Positions 35,485 to 50,293 of a stretch of DNA of 64,000 nucleotides are shown here, piece after piece. The translations under genes and the position numbers were made by a program. Under the pieces are notes generated by a model that was given only the letters and a program-made list of their open reading frames with translations, was not told where the DNA came from and ran no database searches. The stretch is from Amycolatopsis pretoriensis (lineage in GTDB: Bacteria > Actinomycetota > Actinomycetes > Mycobacteriales > Pseudonocardiaceae): contig NZ_FNUJ01000010.1 in the NCBI RefSeq assembly GCF_900107925.1, positions 62,001 through 126,000 on the forward strand, read 5' to 3'. How positions within the stretch are numbered: position 1 is the first letter of the stretch; every line of letters starts with the position of its first letter.

Positions 35485-38400
35485 TCAGGCGCCGAGCTCG
35501 TTGTCGATGAGGGCGAACAGCTCATCCGTGGTCGCGGTCTCCAGCACTTCGGTGGTCTTCGTGCCGGACAGGGTCTTGTGCAGGGTGGTCACCATCGCCT
35601 GCAGGCGGGCGACGATCCGGGACCGGTCGATCTCCGCGGCGTCCAAAGTGGACGTCACGGCTTCGAGCCGGTCGAGTTCCGTCTCCAGCGGGACCGCCGC
35701 TTCGCCGCCCAGCTGCGTCCACAGGTGCTCGGCGAGCGCCTGCGGGTTGACGTGGTCGAACGCGACGGTGGCCGGGAGCTTGAGACCGGTGGCGACGCCG
35801 AGCCGGTTGCGCAGGTCGACCGCGGTGACCGAGTCGAACCCGAGCTCCTTGAACGCGCGGGCCGGTTCGACCGCCGAGCCGTTGTCGTAGCCGGCGACCA
35901 CGGCGACCTGGCCGCGGACCAGCTCCAGCAGTGTCCGCTGCTGTTCGGCGGTGGTCAGCGAGGCCAGCTTCCCCTTCAGGTCGCCGGTGTCCTCGACCGG
36001 ACCGGACTCCTCCTGGGCGACCTCGGCCAGGGCGCGCAGCAGCGGCCGCGGCCGGGCGAGCTGGTACACCGGGGCGAACACGGCCCAGTCGATGTCGGCG
36101 ACCACCAGGTGGGTCTCGTCGCGGTCCAGGGCCTGGCCCAGGGCCTCGACCGCGAGCTCCGGGGCCATCTCGGCCAGGCCGATGCGCCGCAGCAGGTCGC
36201 TCGCCTCGGCGCCGACCATGCCCCCGCCGCCCCACGAACCCCAGGCGACGGCGGTCGCGGTACGTCCCGCGGCACGGCGGCGGCGGGCGAGCGCGTCGAG
36301 GTAGGCGTTGCCCGCGGCGTACGCGGGCTGGCCGGAGGTGCCCCACACGGCGGCACCGGAGGACATCAGCACGAACGCGTCCAGCTCGGTGTCGCCCAGC
36401 AGCTCGTCGAGCAGGGCCGCGCCGGTGATCTTGGCGCGGGTGGCGGCGGCGAACTCCGCGGGCGTGACGTCGGCCAGGGCCGGCTCGTCGGTCAGCACGC
36501 CGGCGGCGTGCACCACCGCCGTCGGCGGGTGCTCGGCCAGCAGCGCCGCGAGCGCCCGCTCGTCGGTGACGTCGCAGGCCGCGACCGTGACGCGGGTGCC
36601 GCCCAGCTCGTCGACCAGCTCACGCGCGCCCACGGCGTCGAGGCCGCGGCGGCTGGTGAGCACGAGGTGCTCGGCGCCGCGGCCGGCCAGCCAGCGGGCG
36701 ACGTGCGCGCCGACCGCGCCCGTGCCGCCGGTGACCAGCACCGTTCCCCGCGGCGTCCACTCGGTCTCGGTTGCCGGCAGCGGCGCGCGGACCATGCGCC
36801 GGGCGAACACCCCGGACGGCCGGATCGCGACCTGGTCCTCGTTGTCCGCTCCGGACACCACCGAGGCCAGCCGCGCGGCGTCCGCGGGACCCTCGACGTC
36901 GACCAGGCCACCCCAGGTGGCGGGCTGGTCGAGCGCGACGACCGTGCCGAGGCCCCACACCGCGGCGGCGGCCGGGTCGGCGTCGGCGAAGGCGTCCACC
37001 GCGACCGCGCCGCGGGTGACGACCCACACCGGAGCGTCGCTGTCACGCAGGACTTGCAGCAGGGCGATGGTGGCGGCGACCGCGGTGCTGAGCGCGGGGT
37101 GCTCCGGGTGTTCGCGGGTGTCGAGGGCCAGCAGCGACAGCACGCCGTCGAACGGCCGCAACGCCGTCGCTTCGGTGAGCGCCTCGGCCAGTTCCCCGTG
37201 CTCGGCGATCACCCGGACGACATCGCCCTGCTCGGCGAGCGCATCGGCCAGTTCGGCCGCCTCGGGGACGTCAGCCGGGACGACGACCAGCCAGGTGCCG
37301 ATCAGCCCGCCCGTGACGGTCACCGGCGCCCAGGAGACCCGGTAGCGCCAGGACTCCACAGTGGACAGGTCGGTGCGGCGGCCGTGCCAGGCGGCCAGCG
37401 CCGGGACGACCTCGGCCAGCGGGGCGGCTTCGACGCCGAGCCGGGCGGCGAGCGCGTCGACGTCGCCGGCGGTGACGTCCTGCCAGAAGTCCTGGTCGGC
37501 GACCTGCGCTCCGGTCACGGGAGCCGCGGGGGCTTCCTCTTCGTGCCAGAAGCGCTTGTGCTGGAACGGGTACGTCGGCAGTTCGACGATCCGGCCGCCG
37601 GGGACGAGGGAGGCCCAGCCGGCCGCGCCGCCGCGGACCGAGTGCTCGGCCAGCGACGTCGCGAACCGGGTCATGCTGCCTTCGTCCCGGCGCAGGGTCC
37701 CGGTGACGGAACCGCTGTGGCCGCCTTCGTCGAGCGTCTCCTGGATGCTCATCGCGAGCACCGGGTGCGGGCTGACCTCGACGAACCGGGTGTAGCCCGC
37801 CTCGGCGAGCTTCGCGACGACCGGGGCGAACCGGACCGTGGTGCGCAGGTTCGTGAACCAGTACCGGGCGTCCATGGTCGCCCCGGGTTCCTCGGTCACC
37901 GTGGAGGTCATCGCGACCGTTCCAGCGCCGGGGGTGATCGGGCCGAGGTCGGCCAGCAGGCGGTCGGCGAGGTGCTCCACGTGCGCGGAGTGCGACGCGT
38001 AGTCCACCGGCACGCGCTTGGCGCGGAAGCCTTCGGCGACGAGCTGGTCACGCAGCTGGTCGAGGGCATCGCCGTCACCGGAGAGCACCGCCGAGGTGGC
38101 GCCGTTGTCGGCGGCCAGGGAGATCCGGCCGTCCCACGCGCCGAGGCGGGCCGACAGCTCGGCGGCGGGCAGGCCGGCGGCGAGCATGCCACCGCCGCGG
38201 CCGCCGAGGACGTCGCCGATCGCCTTGCTGCGCAACGCGACCACGCGGGCACCGTCCTCAAGGGACAGGGCACCCGAGACGCTGGCCGCGGCGATCTCCC
38301 CCTGGGAGTGCCCGATGACCATGTCCGGCTCGACGCCGTGCGCGCGCCACAGCGCGGCCAGCGAGACCATCACCGCCCACAGCATCGGCTGGACGACGTC

Positions 38401-40194
38401 GACCCGGTCGGCGGGCGGCGTGCCGGGCTCGCCGTGGAGCACGGCGACGACCGACCAGCCGGTGAACTCGGACAGCGCCGCGTCGCACTCGGCCATCCGG
38501 GCGGCGAACGCGGGCGACTGGGTCAGCAGCTCGGTCGCCATGCCGGTCCACTGGGAGCCCTGGCCGGGGAAGACGAACACGGTCTTGCCGCGGACGTCGG
38601 CGGTCCCGGTGACGACGTCGGGGCGTGACCCGCCCGCGGCCAGCGTCTCCAGGGCCTGCCGGGGGTCGGTCGACAGCACCACCGCGCGGTGGTCGAACTG
38701 CGCGCGACCGGTGGCGAGGGTGTGGGCGACGTCGACGAGGTTCTCGTCCACATGGGACACCAGCCGACCGGCGGCCGCGGCCAGCGCGGCCGGGGTCTTC
38801 GCCGAGAGCACGAGCGGGTGGACCACCGGCGCGGGCGGTTCTTCCCGCTCCTGGTCCGGTGCCTGCTCCAGGATCACGTGCGCGTTGGTGCCGCTGACGC
38901 CGAACGAGGACACGGCCGCGCGGCGCGGGCGGGAGACCTCGGGCCACTCACGCGGCTCCGCCAGCAGCTCCACCGCGCCCGCGGTCCAGTCGACGTGGCT
39001 CGACGGGGTGCCGAGGTGCAAGGTGCGCGGCAGCCTGCCGTGCCGCAGCGCCTGCACCATCTTGATCACGCCGGCGACGCCGGCGGCGGCCTGCGGGTGC
39101 CCCATGTTGGACTTGATCGAGCCGAGCAGCAGCGGCTCGCCCGTCGTGCGCTGCCCGTAGGTCTCCATCAGCGACTGCGCCTCGATCGGGTCGCCGAGCG
39201 CGGTGCCGGTGCCGTGAGCCTCGACGGCGTCCACATCGGACACCGACAGCCCGGCGTCGGCCAGCGCCGCCTCGATCACCCGGACCTGCGACGGGCCGTT
39301 CGGGGCGGAGAAGCCGTTGCTCGCGCCGTCCTGGTTGACCGCGGAACCGCGCAGCACCGCCAGAACCCGGTGACCGTTGCGGCGCGCGTCCGAGAGGCGC
39401 TCCACCACGAGCACGCCGACGCCCTCGGCCCACGACGTGCCGTCGGCGTCGTCGGAGAACGACTTGCTGCGCCCGTCCGCGGCCAGGCCGCGGCGGCCGG
39501 AGAAGTCGACGAACATCTCGGGCGTGCCCATCACGGCCACGCCGCTGACCAGCGCGAGCGTGCAGTCGCCGCGGCGCAGGCCCTGGGCCGCCATGTGCAG
39601 GGCCACCAGCGACGACGAGCACGCGGTGTCCACCGAAACCGACGGTCCTTCGAGCCCAAGAGTGTAGGAGACCTGCCCGGAGACCAGGCTTCCTTCGGGG
39701 CTGCCGCCGCTGTAGTCGTGGTACATCACGCCGGCGAAGACACCGGTGGGGCTGCCCTTCAGCGCCTGCGGGTCGAGCCCGGCGCGCTCGATGGCCTCCC
39801 AGGACGCTTCGAGCAGGATCCGCTGCTGGGGGTCGGCGCGGCGGGCGTCCCGCGGGCTGATGCCGAAGAACTCCGCGTCGAAGTTCGCGGCGTCGTAGAG
39901 GAAACCGCCGTGGCGCGTGTAGGTCTTGCCGGGCCGCTCGGGCGTCGGGTCGTAGACGCCCTCGATGTCCCAGCCGCGGTCGGCGGGGAACTCGCCGATG
40001 ACGTCCCGGCCCTCGTCGACGACGTCCCAGAGGTCGTCCGGCGTCGCGATGCCCCCGGGGTAGCGGCAGCTCATGCCGATGATCGCGAGGGGCTCGGTGT
40101 CCCTGGTCTCCAGCTCGTGCACGCGGTGCCGGGCCTGCTTGAGGTCCGCCGTCGCGCGCTTGAGGTAGTCGCGGAGCTTGTCCTCGTTGCCCAT
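35485..40194 (-). CDS. modular type I PKS, one module: KS-AT(methylmalonyl)-KR-ACP
   Basis: The 1569-residue protein opens MGNEDKLRDYLKRATADLKQ, a docking coil; an in-frame ATG at 40221 overlapping the previous stop (TGATG) is an alternative start. KS active residues are C192, H327 and the KSNMGH histidine. The AT has GHSQGE (S630) and YASH (732-735), the methylmalonyl-CoA signature, unlike the HAFH of its neighbours. There is no DH; the inter-domain stretch reads DQDFWQDVTAGDVDALAARL, usual for DH-less modules. The KR (TGGTGAVG, Y1292, WGTSGQPAYAAGNA) lacks LDD and has the tryptophan of A-type enzymes. The ACP serine is S1455, and the C-terminus TTDELFALIDNELGA is a docking end. It should add a 2-methyl-3-hydroxy unit. 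Confidence 0.95.
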   Translation of the reverse strand: MGNEDKLRDYLKRATADLKQARHRVHELETRDTEPLAIIGMSCRYPGGIATPDDLWDVVDEGRDVIGEFPADRGWDIEGVYDPTPERPGKTYTRHGGFLYDAANFDAEFFGISPRDARRADPQQRILLEASWEAIERAGLDPQALKGSPTGVFAGVMYHDYSGGSPEGSLVSGQVSYTLGLEGPSVSVDTACSSSLVALHMAAQGLRRGDCTLALVSGVAVMGTPEMFVDFSGRRGLAADGRSKSFSDDADGTSWAEGVGVLVVERLSDARRNGHRVLAVLRGSAVNQDGASNGFSAPNGPSQVRVIEAALADAGLSVSDVDAVEAHGTGTALGDPIEAQSLMETYGQRTTGEPLLLGSIKSNMGHPQAAAGVAGVIKMVQALRHGRLPRTLHLGTPSSHVDWTAGAVELLAEPREWPEVSRPRRAAVSSFGVSGTNAHVILEQAPDQEREEPPAPVVHPLVLSAKTPAALAAAAGRLVSHVDENLVDVAHTLATGRAQFDHRAVVLSTDPRQALETLAAGGSRPDVVTGTADVRGKTVFVFPGQGSQWTGMATELLTQSPAFAARMAECDAALSEFTGWSVVAVLHGEPGTPPADRVDVVQPMLWAVMVSLAALWRAHGVEPDMVIGHSQGEIAAASVSGALSLEDGARVVALRSKAIGDVLGGRGGGMLAAGLPAAELSARLGAWDGRISLAADNGATSAVLSGDGDALDQLRDQLVAEGFRAKRVPVDYASHSAHVEHLADRLLADLGPITPGAGTVAMTSTVTEEPGATMDARYWFTNLRTTVRFAPVVAKLAEAGYTRFVEVSPHPVLAMSIQETLDEGGHSGSVTGTLRRDEGSMTRFATSLAEHSVRGGAAGWASLVPGGRIVELPTYPFQHKRFWHEEEAPAAPVTGAQVADQDFWQDVTAGDVDALAARLGVEAAPLAEVVPALAAWHGRRTDLSTVESWRYRVSWAPVTVTGGLIGTWLVVVPADVPEAAELADALAEQGDVVRVIAEHGELAEALTEATALRPFDGVLSLLALDTREHPEHPALSTAVAATIALLQVLRDSDAPVWVVTRGAVAVDAFADADPAAAAVWGLGTVVALDQPATWGGLVDVEGPADAARLASVVSGADNEDQVAIRPSGVFARRMVRAPLPATETEWTPRGTVLVTGGTGAVGAHVARWLAGRGAEHLVLTSRRGLDAVGARELVDELGGTRVTVAACDVTDERALAALLAEHPPTAVVHAAGVLTDEPALADVTPAEFAAATRAKITGAALLDELLGDTELDAFVLMSSGAAVWGTSGQPAYAAGNAYLDALARRRRAAGRTATAVAWGSWGGGGMVGAEASDLLRRIGLAEMAPELAVEALGQALDRDETHLVVADIDWAVFAPVYQLARPRPLLRALAEVAQEESGPVEDTGDLKGKLASLTTAEQQRTLLELVRGQVAVVAGYDNGSAVEPARAFKELGFDSVTAVDLRNRLGVATGLKLPATVAFDHVNPQALAEHLWTQLGGEAAVPLETELDRLEAVTSTLDAAEIDRSRIVARLQAMVTTLHKTLSGTKTTEVLETATTDELFALIDNELGA

Positions 40195-40220
40195 GGCTTT
40201 CCCGTTCACCGAAACTCCCA

Positions 40221-45464
<5,244 letters not shown>

Positions 45465-45588
45465 GTCATGACCCCCAGTTCGGCACCGGCGAAGCAGAAA
45501 TTGGCACTCACGTAATCGACCGCCTCGGGAAGTTGCCGCGATTTCCAGGTGATTCCGGGAAAAACGCTACCCAGATGTATTCGCCCGC

Positions 45589-45599
45589 CCCACCCCTAA
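45589..45599 (-). promoter_or_regulatory. shared 11-base promoter motif (CCCACCCCTAA), copy ahead of the PKS operon
   Basis: On the coding strand this reads TTAGGGGTGGG, 125-135 bases upstream of the first PKS start (45464). An identical 11-mer is found upstream of the sugar operon and of the terminal PKS. The flanking GGGCCC...GGGGCCCG could form a small hairpin. Which protein binds is unknown; the LuxR-family gene at the right edge is one candidate. Confidence 0.5.
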
Positions 45600-45658
45600 C
45601 GGGCCCAGGCAGGGGCCCGGGGCACCTCGCAGGTAATCGCCGACCGTCGCAGTCGGGA

Positions 45659-46555
45659 TCAGCGGAGCAGTTCGGCCATCACCGTGCGCGGCGCCGGCAG
45701 TGCGGCGATCTCTTCGCGCAACGCCGTCGCGGCGCGGGACAGGTCCTCGTCGGTCGTCAGCGTGCGCGCTTCTTCGCCGGATCCGGTCTTCCCGGCGCCG
45801 GCCGCCGTGATGCGGGACGCGATCGCCGACTCGGCCAACGAAAGCTGGGGCAGGCCGTGCGCCGCTGCCGCGAGGGCCAGGGCCGCGTCGCCGTCGTGGA
45901 TGACCGCCGCGCACGTCGGCAGCAACGCCGCCGGGGGCGCGGAGTCGACGAGCCGGACGTTGGCCGGCATCGTGACCCCCGCCGGGATGCGGGCCGCGCA
46001 CACCAGCTCGAAGTCCGCTCCGGCGACCACGTCGAAGAGCGGGCCGAACAGCGTTTCGTCGGTGAGGGACAACAGCACCCGGCTGCGCCTTGCCTTGCGG
46101 CGCAACCAGTTCGGCACCACCACGGGACCGAAGTAGGGCACGTGCCGCATCGCGCGGACCTCGCCGCTCCCGGCCCGCAGCGACGGCGGCACGGTGTCCA
46201 AAGTGACGTCCGCGGTGTCGTCGGTGGCCGGCTCGTCCAGTGCGCCGAGGACGCGGACGGCGACGGCCCCGACCGCCCGCGCGGCGGCCGTTCCCGCCGG
46301 GGCCAGAGCGTCGGACACCACGACCTGGGGGCGCCACAGCTCGGCGAACCCGGTCAGGGCGGCGGACTCGGCGAGCGCCCCCTCGTCCCCGCTTTCCAGC
46401 TCGATCGCCACCGAACTGGTGCGGAGGATCTCTTCGACGAACGAAGGGCGTCCGGCGATCTTCACGTCATGGCCCGCCGTCCGCAATGCCCACGCGAATG
46501 GCGCGAGGTTGTGCAGCCGGGCGGGCGAAGACGGGGCGGCCATGAGCACACGCAT
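45659..46555 (-). CDS. shortened macrolide-type glycosyltransferase-like protein, catalytic motif altered
   Basis: The 298-residue protein starts MRVLMAAPSSPARLHNLAPF, the N-terminal Rossmann start of EryCIII/DesVII-type GT-B enzymes, continuing WALRTAGHDVKIAGRPSFVE and WRPQVVVSDALAPAGTAAAR. Normal members have about 380-430 residues; roughly 100 are missing from the middle. The nucleotide-sugar site normally reads HHGGAGT but here is IHDGDAALALAAAAHGLPQL, losing the second histidine and the glycines. It is therefore likely inactive or strongly altered. Its position between the PKS operon and the ABC genes, with a sugar operon nearby, says the pathway involves glycosylation. It may be an auxiliary subunit or a relic, with the true transferase outside the window. 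Confidence 0.75.
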   Translation of the reverse strand: MRVLMAAPSSPARLHNLAPFAWALRTAGHDVKIAGRPSFVEEILRTSSVAIELESGDEGALAESAALTGFAELWRPQVVVSDALAPAGTAAARAVGAVAVRVLGALDEPATDDTADVTLDTVPPSLRAGSGEVRAMRHVPYFGPVVVPNWLRRKARRSRVLLSLTDETLFGPLFDVVAGADFELVCAARIPAGVTMPANVRLVDSAPPAALLPTCAAVIHDGDAALALAAAAHGLPQLSLAESAIASRITAAGAGKTGSGEEARTLTTDEDLSRAATALREEIAALPAPRTVMAELLR

Positions 46556-46650
46556 GGAATCCACTCCAGAAAAAGGAAACCGGGGCACCCCCGGCGCGAA
46601 TGGTTGTTTCGAGATTAACCGCGCCGCAGGTGCCCCAGTACCCCTATCGC

Positions 46651-49209
46651 TCACTGCCCGGGCAGGGTCACCGCCTCGATCGGCTTGCGCCGCATGGCGA
46701 GCCGCCCGGCGAGCGCGGTGACCGGCCAGACGATCAGGAACACCGCGACCACCACCGCGACGAACACCCAGATCGGCCCCGACGGGATGATCTCGCCGGT
46801 CGTGATCGCCATCGGCAGCACCGTGAACAACGAAATGACTATCCCGAGCACCAGCCCGACCACCGCGACGATGCCGCCCTCGATGAACAGCATCCGCCGG
46901 ACCTGCCGGCGATCGGCGCCGGCGAGCCGCTGCACGCCGAACTCCCGGCGGCGGGCGAGCACGGCCACCGCGAGCGTGTTCACCGCCGCGATCGCCGCGT
47001 AGGCGATGGCGAGCACGGCCAGCAGGTAGTTGATCAACGCCTCGACGTCGGCACCCGCCTGGAAGTTCCGCGCCAGCGTCCCGTCGTCGCCGACGGTGGT
47101 GCCCGGGAAGCTCCGCAGCTGCTCGCCGAGCGTGGACATCAGGGCGTCCACGTCCTGCCCGGGTGCGGCCTTGACCAGCACCTGGTCCGGCAGCCCGGCG
47201 GTGGTGTGCGCCGTGAGGAGGTCGGCGGGCAGCACCATGCTCGGGTAGCTCGACGGGCTGTCGAGCAGCGCGACCACGTTCACCGCCACCGAGGCCCCGT
47301 CGCCGAGGCGCATGGTGATCCGGTCGCCGAGCTTGATCTCCAGGTCGTCCGCGACGCCCTCGGGCAGCGCGACCGCGTCGCCGCTGAGGTTCCTGAGCGA
47401 CCCCTGCGTGACCTCGGTCGCGAGCACCGTGCCGCCCTGGTCCTCGGCGGCGACGCCGAACAGGCGCAGCGGATCGCTGCCGTTGCCGTCGTAGGGCTGC
47501 TCGATCCAGCCGCGGCTGGTGACGAGCGGCGACACGGTGCCGACGCCCGGCGTGCTCCGGATCCGCGCCAGCTCGTCCGGTGAGACGCCACCGGTGTTCG
47601 TGCTGACGACCGCGTCCGCGACCAGCTGGCCGGCGTACGACGACACCTGGGCCCGCTGCGCGGTGGTCTCCGAATACACGTTGCCGAGCGCGACCGCGGT
47701 GGCGAGCGTGATCGGGGTGAGCGCCGCGGCGAACGCCACCGCGCGCGTCCGGGAGTTGATCACGGCCAGGGTGGCGTCCCGGCCCGCGATCCGCTGGATG
47801 AGCGGGCCGAAGCGGTCGGCGACGAAGGTCATGATCTCCGGGCCGATCAGCGCCACCGCGATGGCGCCGGTGAGCAGCGCCGGGCCGCCGATCGCCGCGG
47901 CCGAGTCGGCCGGCATGAAGACCGTGGTGGCGGCCAGCAGCACGGTCACGGCGGCGAACACCAGTGCGCCCGTGCGGCGCAACGGGTTCACCTTCGCGCT
48001 CGGGATCGCGGCCTCGGCCAGCGCCTGGATCGGCCGGGCCCGCGACGCCGCCAGCGCGGCGAACCACGCGGCCGCGAAGGTGATCGCGAGCGTGGCGACG
48101 ATGCCCGCGCCGAACGCGATGATGTCCTGGGCGAACACCAGGTCCTCCGGCACGATGCCGATCGAGACGCTGGTGGTGAAGATCCGGTCGCCGATCAGGC
48201 TGCCGAGCAACGCTCCGCACACCGCGGCGATCGCCCCGACGGCCATGGTCTCGGCGACGACCATCCGGTGCACCTGCTTCGGCGTCGCGCCGGTGGCCCG
48301 CAGCAGCGCGATCTCCTGCTGCCGCTGCCGCACGGTCAGGCCGATCGTCGCGGAGACGACCAGCGCCATGACCACCAGCACCATGCCGCCGAACACCGCG
48401 GCCAGCAGGATGAGCGGGAGCCGGCTGGAGTCCACGCCGAGGAATTCGGCCGCGCCGCGGTCGTCGCCGGTCAGCACGCTGACGCCGCCGACCTCGCCGG
48501 CGATGCGCGCGGCGAGCTCACCCGCGTCCACGCCGTCGGCGGGGAACACGCCGACCAGGTCGACGCGCCCCTGGTGGGTGGCGAACCGCTGCGCGTCGGC
48601 GGCCGGGAAGAAGAACGCGGGTGCCCGCACGGCCTGGCCCGGCTCGGCGATCCCGGCGACGGTGAAGGACTGCTGCCGGCCGTCGACCACCAGGTCGACG
48701 GTCCCGCCGGCCGCGACCCCGGCCGCGCTCGCCGTGGCCGGGTCGAGCACGACCTGGCCGGGCGCCGTGGGCTGCGCGCCCTGGCGCACGGTGTAGCCGC
48801 CGAGGGCGGCGGAGTCCCAGCTGTGTCCGGAAAGCACGGCCGAGCCCTGCGGCGAGCCGTCCCGCAGGAGCACGGCGGGGAACGAGACGTCCGCCACCGC
48901 GCGCCCGACGCCCGGGACCGCGGCGATCTTGGCGACCTGGTCGGCGGGCAGCCCGGCACGCTCGGCGTACGGGACGACCTCCGACTCTTCGTCGGGCAGC
49001 TTGAACCCCGACGAGCCGCCGACCACGACCGGCGCCGACGCGAGCCGCTGCGGCTTCGCCTGCAGCACGATGGCGGTCTCGAACAGCCCGGCGCACGCGA
49101 TCAGCAACCCGCAGCCGATGAGGATCGCGACGAAGGACGCGAGCGACGCCGCCACGCGGAACCGCAGGCTGGCCAGGGCCAGGTTGAGCACCACTCGCCG
49201 CGAGCTCAC
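46651..49209 (-). CDS. FtsX-like (MacB-type) ABC transporter permease
   Basis: GTG 49209 overlaps the ATPase stop by four bases. The 852-residue protein has the double-FtsX layout. It comprises a first helix (ASLASFVAILIGCGLLIACA), a periplasm-side soluble domain to about 260, three helices (LILLAAVFGGMVLVVMALVV and following), two central helices, a second soluble domain, and a terminal three-helix FtsX domain (YAAIAAVNTLAVAVLARRRE, then EFGVQRLAG). Such permeases do not move substrate through the membrane but drive extraction or mechanical work on exported compounds or lipoproteins. Together with the ATPase it may give resistance to the polyketide or to antimicrobial peptides. Confidence 0.9.
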   Translation of the reverse strand: MSSRRVVLNLALASLRFRVAASLASFVAILIGCGLLIACAGLFETAIVLQAKPQRLASAPVVVGGSSGFKLPDEESEVVPYAERAGLPADQVAKIAAVPGVGRAVADVSFPAVLLRDGSPQGSAVLSGHSWDSAALGGYTVRQGAQPTAPGQVVLDPATASAAGVAAGGTVDLVVDGRQQSFTVAGIAEPGQAVRAPAFFFPAADAQRFATHQGRVDLVGVFPADGVDAGELAARIAGEVGGVSVLTGDDRGAAEFLGVDSSRLPLILLAAVFGGMVLVVMALVVSATIGLTVRQRQQEIALLRATGATPKQVHRMVVAETMAVGAIAAVCGALLGSLIGDRIFTTSVSIGIVPEDLVFAQDIIAFGAGIVATLAITFAAAWFAALAASRARPIQALAEAAIPSAKVNPLRRTGALVFAAVTVLLAATTVFMPADSAAAIGGPALLTGAIAVALIGPEIMTFVADRFGPLIQRIAGRDATLAVINSRTRAVAFAAALTPITLATAVALGNVYSETTAQRAQVSSYAGQLVADAVVSTNTGGVSPDELARIRSTPGVGTVSPLVTSRGWIEQPYDGNGSDPLRLFGVAAEDQGGTVLATEVTQGSLRNLSGDAVALPEGVADDLEIKLGDRITMRLGDGASVAVNVVALLDSPSSYPSMVLPADLLTAHTTAGLPDQVLVKAAPGQDVDALMSTLGEQLRSFPGTTVGDDGTLARNFQAGADVEALINYLLAVLAIAYAAIAAVNTLAVAVLARRREFGVQRLAGADRRQVRRMLFIEGGIVAVVGLVLGIVISLFTVLPMAITTGEIIPSGPIWVFVAVVVAVFLIVWPVTALAGRLAMRRKPIEAVTLPGQ

Positions 49210-49979
49210 CGCTGCCTCCGCGCCTTGGCCTGCGCGCCCAGCTGCGCCAGCATCGAGGCGACGGCCTCCACGCCCGGCGAGGCCAGCTGGGTGACGATCT
49301 GGCCGTCCACGAGGAACAGCACGTTGTCCGCGAAGGACGCCGCCACCGGGTCGTGCGTGACCATCACGATGGTCTGCCCCGCGCGCACCAGTTCGCGCAT
49401 CAGGTTCAGGACCTCGAGCGCGGTGTTCGTGTCGAGCGCGCCGGTCGGTTCGTCGGCGAACACCACCGCGGGCCGGGCCGCGAGCGCGCGGGCGATCGCG
49501 ACGCGCTGCTGCTGGCCGCCGGAAAGCTCACCGGGGCGGTGCTTCACGCGCTGCGACAGCCCCACGCGCGCGATCACCTCGTTCACCCACGCCCGGTCCG
49601 GCTCGCGGCCGGCCAGCAGCGTCGGCAGGGTGACGTTCTGCTCGACGTTCAGCGCGGGCATGAGGTTGAACGACTGGAAGACGAAGGCGACGTGCTGACG
49701 GCGCAGCACCGTCAGCTGGGTTTCGCTCTTGCCCTTCAGGTCGGCACCGGCCAGCCGGACGCTGCCGGAGGTCGGCTTGTCCAGGCCCGCCGCGCAGTGC
49801 AGCAGCGTGCTCTTGCCGGAGCCCGACGGGCCCATCACCGCGGTGAAGGAGCCGGCGGGGAAGCTGACGGACACCCCGGCAAGCGCTTCCACCGCGCTGT
49901 CACCGGAGCCGTAGGTCTTGTGCACCGAGTCCAGCTGGACCGGTGACTCGACGGAAGTCATGGCGGACACGTCGTTCAC
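49206..49979 (-). CDS. MacB/LolD-type ABC transporter ATPase
   Basis: GTG 49979 (GGAAGG upstream) overlaps the stop of the small membrane gene as GTGA; ATG 49961 is a possible internal start. The 257-residue protein has Walker A GPSGSGKSTLLH, the FQSFNLMPALNVEQNV stretch characteristic of the LolD/MacB group, signature LSGGQQQRVAIARALAARPA, Walker B VVFADEPTGALD and the switch histidine in MVTHDP. It powers the adjacent FtsX permease. The operon of small membrane protein, ATPase and permease is tightly coupled by 4-base overlaps and carries a TetR-type operator upstream. Confidence 0.9.
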   Translation of the reverse strand: MNDVSAMTSVESPVQLDSVHKTYGSGDSAVEALAGVSVSFPAGSFTAVMGPSGSGKSTLLHCAAGLDKPTSGSVRLAGADLKGKSETQLTVLRRQHVAFVFQSFNLMPALNVEQNVTLPTLLAGREPDRAWVNEVIARVGLSQRVKHRPGELSGGQQQRVAIARALAARPAVVFADEPTGALDTNTALEVLNLMRELVRAGQTIVMVTHDPVAASFADNVLFLVDGQIVTQLASPGVEAVASMLAQLGAQAKARRQR

Positions 49980-50209
49980 TCCGATCCTTCCCGGGGGCGG
50001 CGGGCCGGGTCGAGGTACCACCAGAGCAGCAGCACGACCCCGCCGATGCCGATCGTCCACAGCCAGAACGGCGCCTTGAAGCTCATCGTGATCAGGCACA
50101 TGAGCAGCCAGATCACGAACTGGGCGCCGCCGACGATCGCCCACACGACCGTGACGATCCAGCGGGTGAGCCCACCTTTGGACCGGGCTTCGTCGATACT
50201 CTCCGGCAT
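49976..50209 (-). CDS. small two-helix membrane protein heading the MacB-type operon
   Basis: ATG 50209 with GGGGGA five bases ahead gives 77 residues; an upstream ATG at 50221 lacks a ribosome site. After an acidic start come WIVTVVWAIVGGAQFVIWLL and WLWTIGIGGVVLLLWWYLDP, two transmembrane helices, and a basic C-terminus. I do not recognise a named family. The GTGA overlap with the ATPase gene suggests a dedicated subunit or regulator of the transporter. A strong palindromic operator lies 29-51 bases upstream. Confidence 0.7.
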   Translation of the reverse strand: MPESIDEARSKGGLTRWIVTVVWAIVGGAQFVIWLLMCLITMSFKAPFWLWTIGIGGVVLLLWWYLDPARRPREGSE

Positions 50210-50237
50210 GGAGTCCCCCATATCGGGTTTGCAAGAT

Positions 50238-50260
50238 AACTGTGTATGGCTTACACAGTT
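50238..50260. promoter_or_regulatory. TetR-type operator ahead of the MacB-type ABC operon
   Basis: A perfect 9-bp palindrome, AACTGTGTA-TGGCT-TACACAGTT, lies here. A related site (18 of 23 bases identical, including the GGCT spacer) sits ahead of the TetR gene at 50837. The pair strongly suggests that TetR represses itself and this operon. Confidence 0.75.
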
Positions 50261-50293
50261 TAGCAGCGGGCGGCGCTCCGGACCACCCCGGCC

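Noticed and set aside
25100..35890. Very long plus-strand frames antisense to the PKS genes
   Set aside because: Arg/Gly/Ala-rich translations without domains; they mirror GC-biased third positions of the real minus-strand PKS genes.
45659..46555. Calling the protein an active macrolide glycosyltransferase
   Set aside because: The HHGG nucleotide-sugar motif and about 100 residues are missing, so only a family resemblance is claimed.
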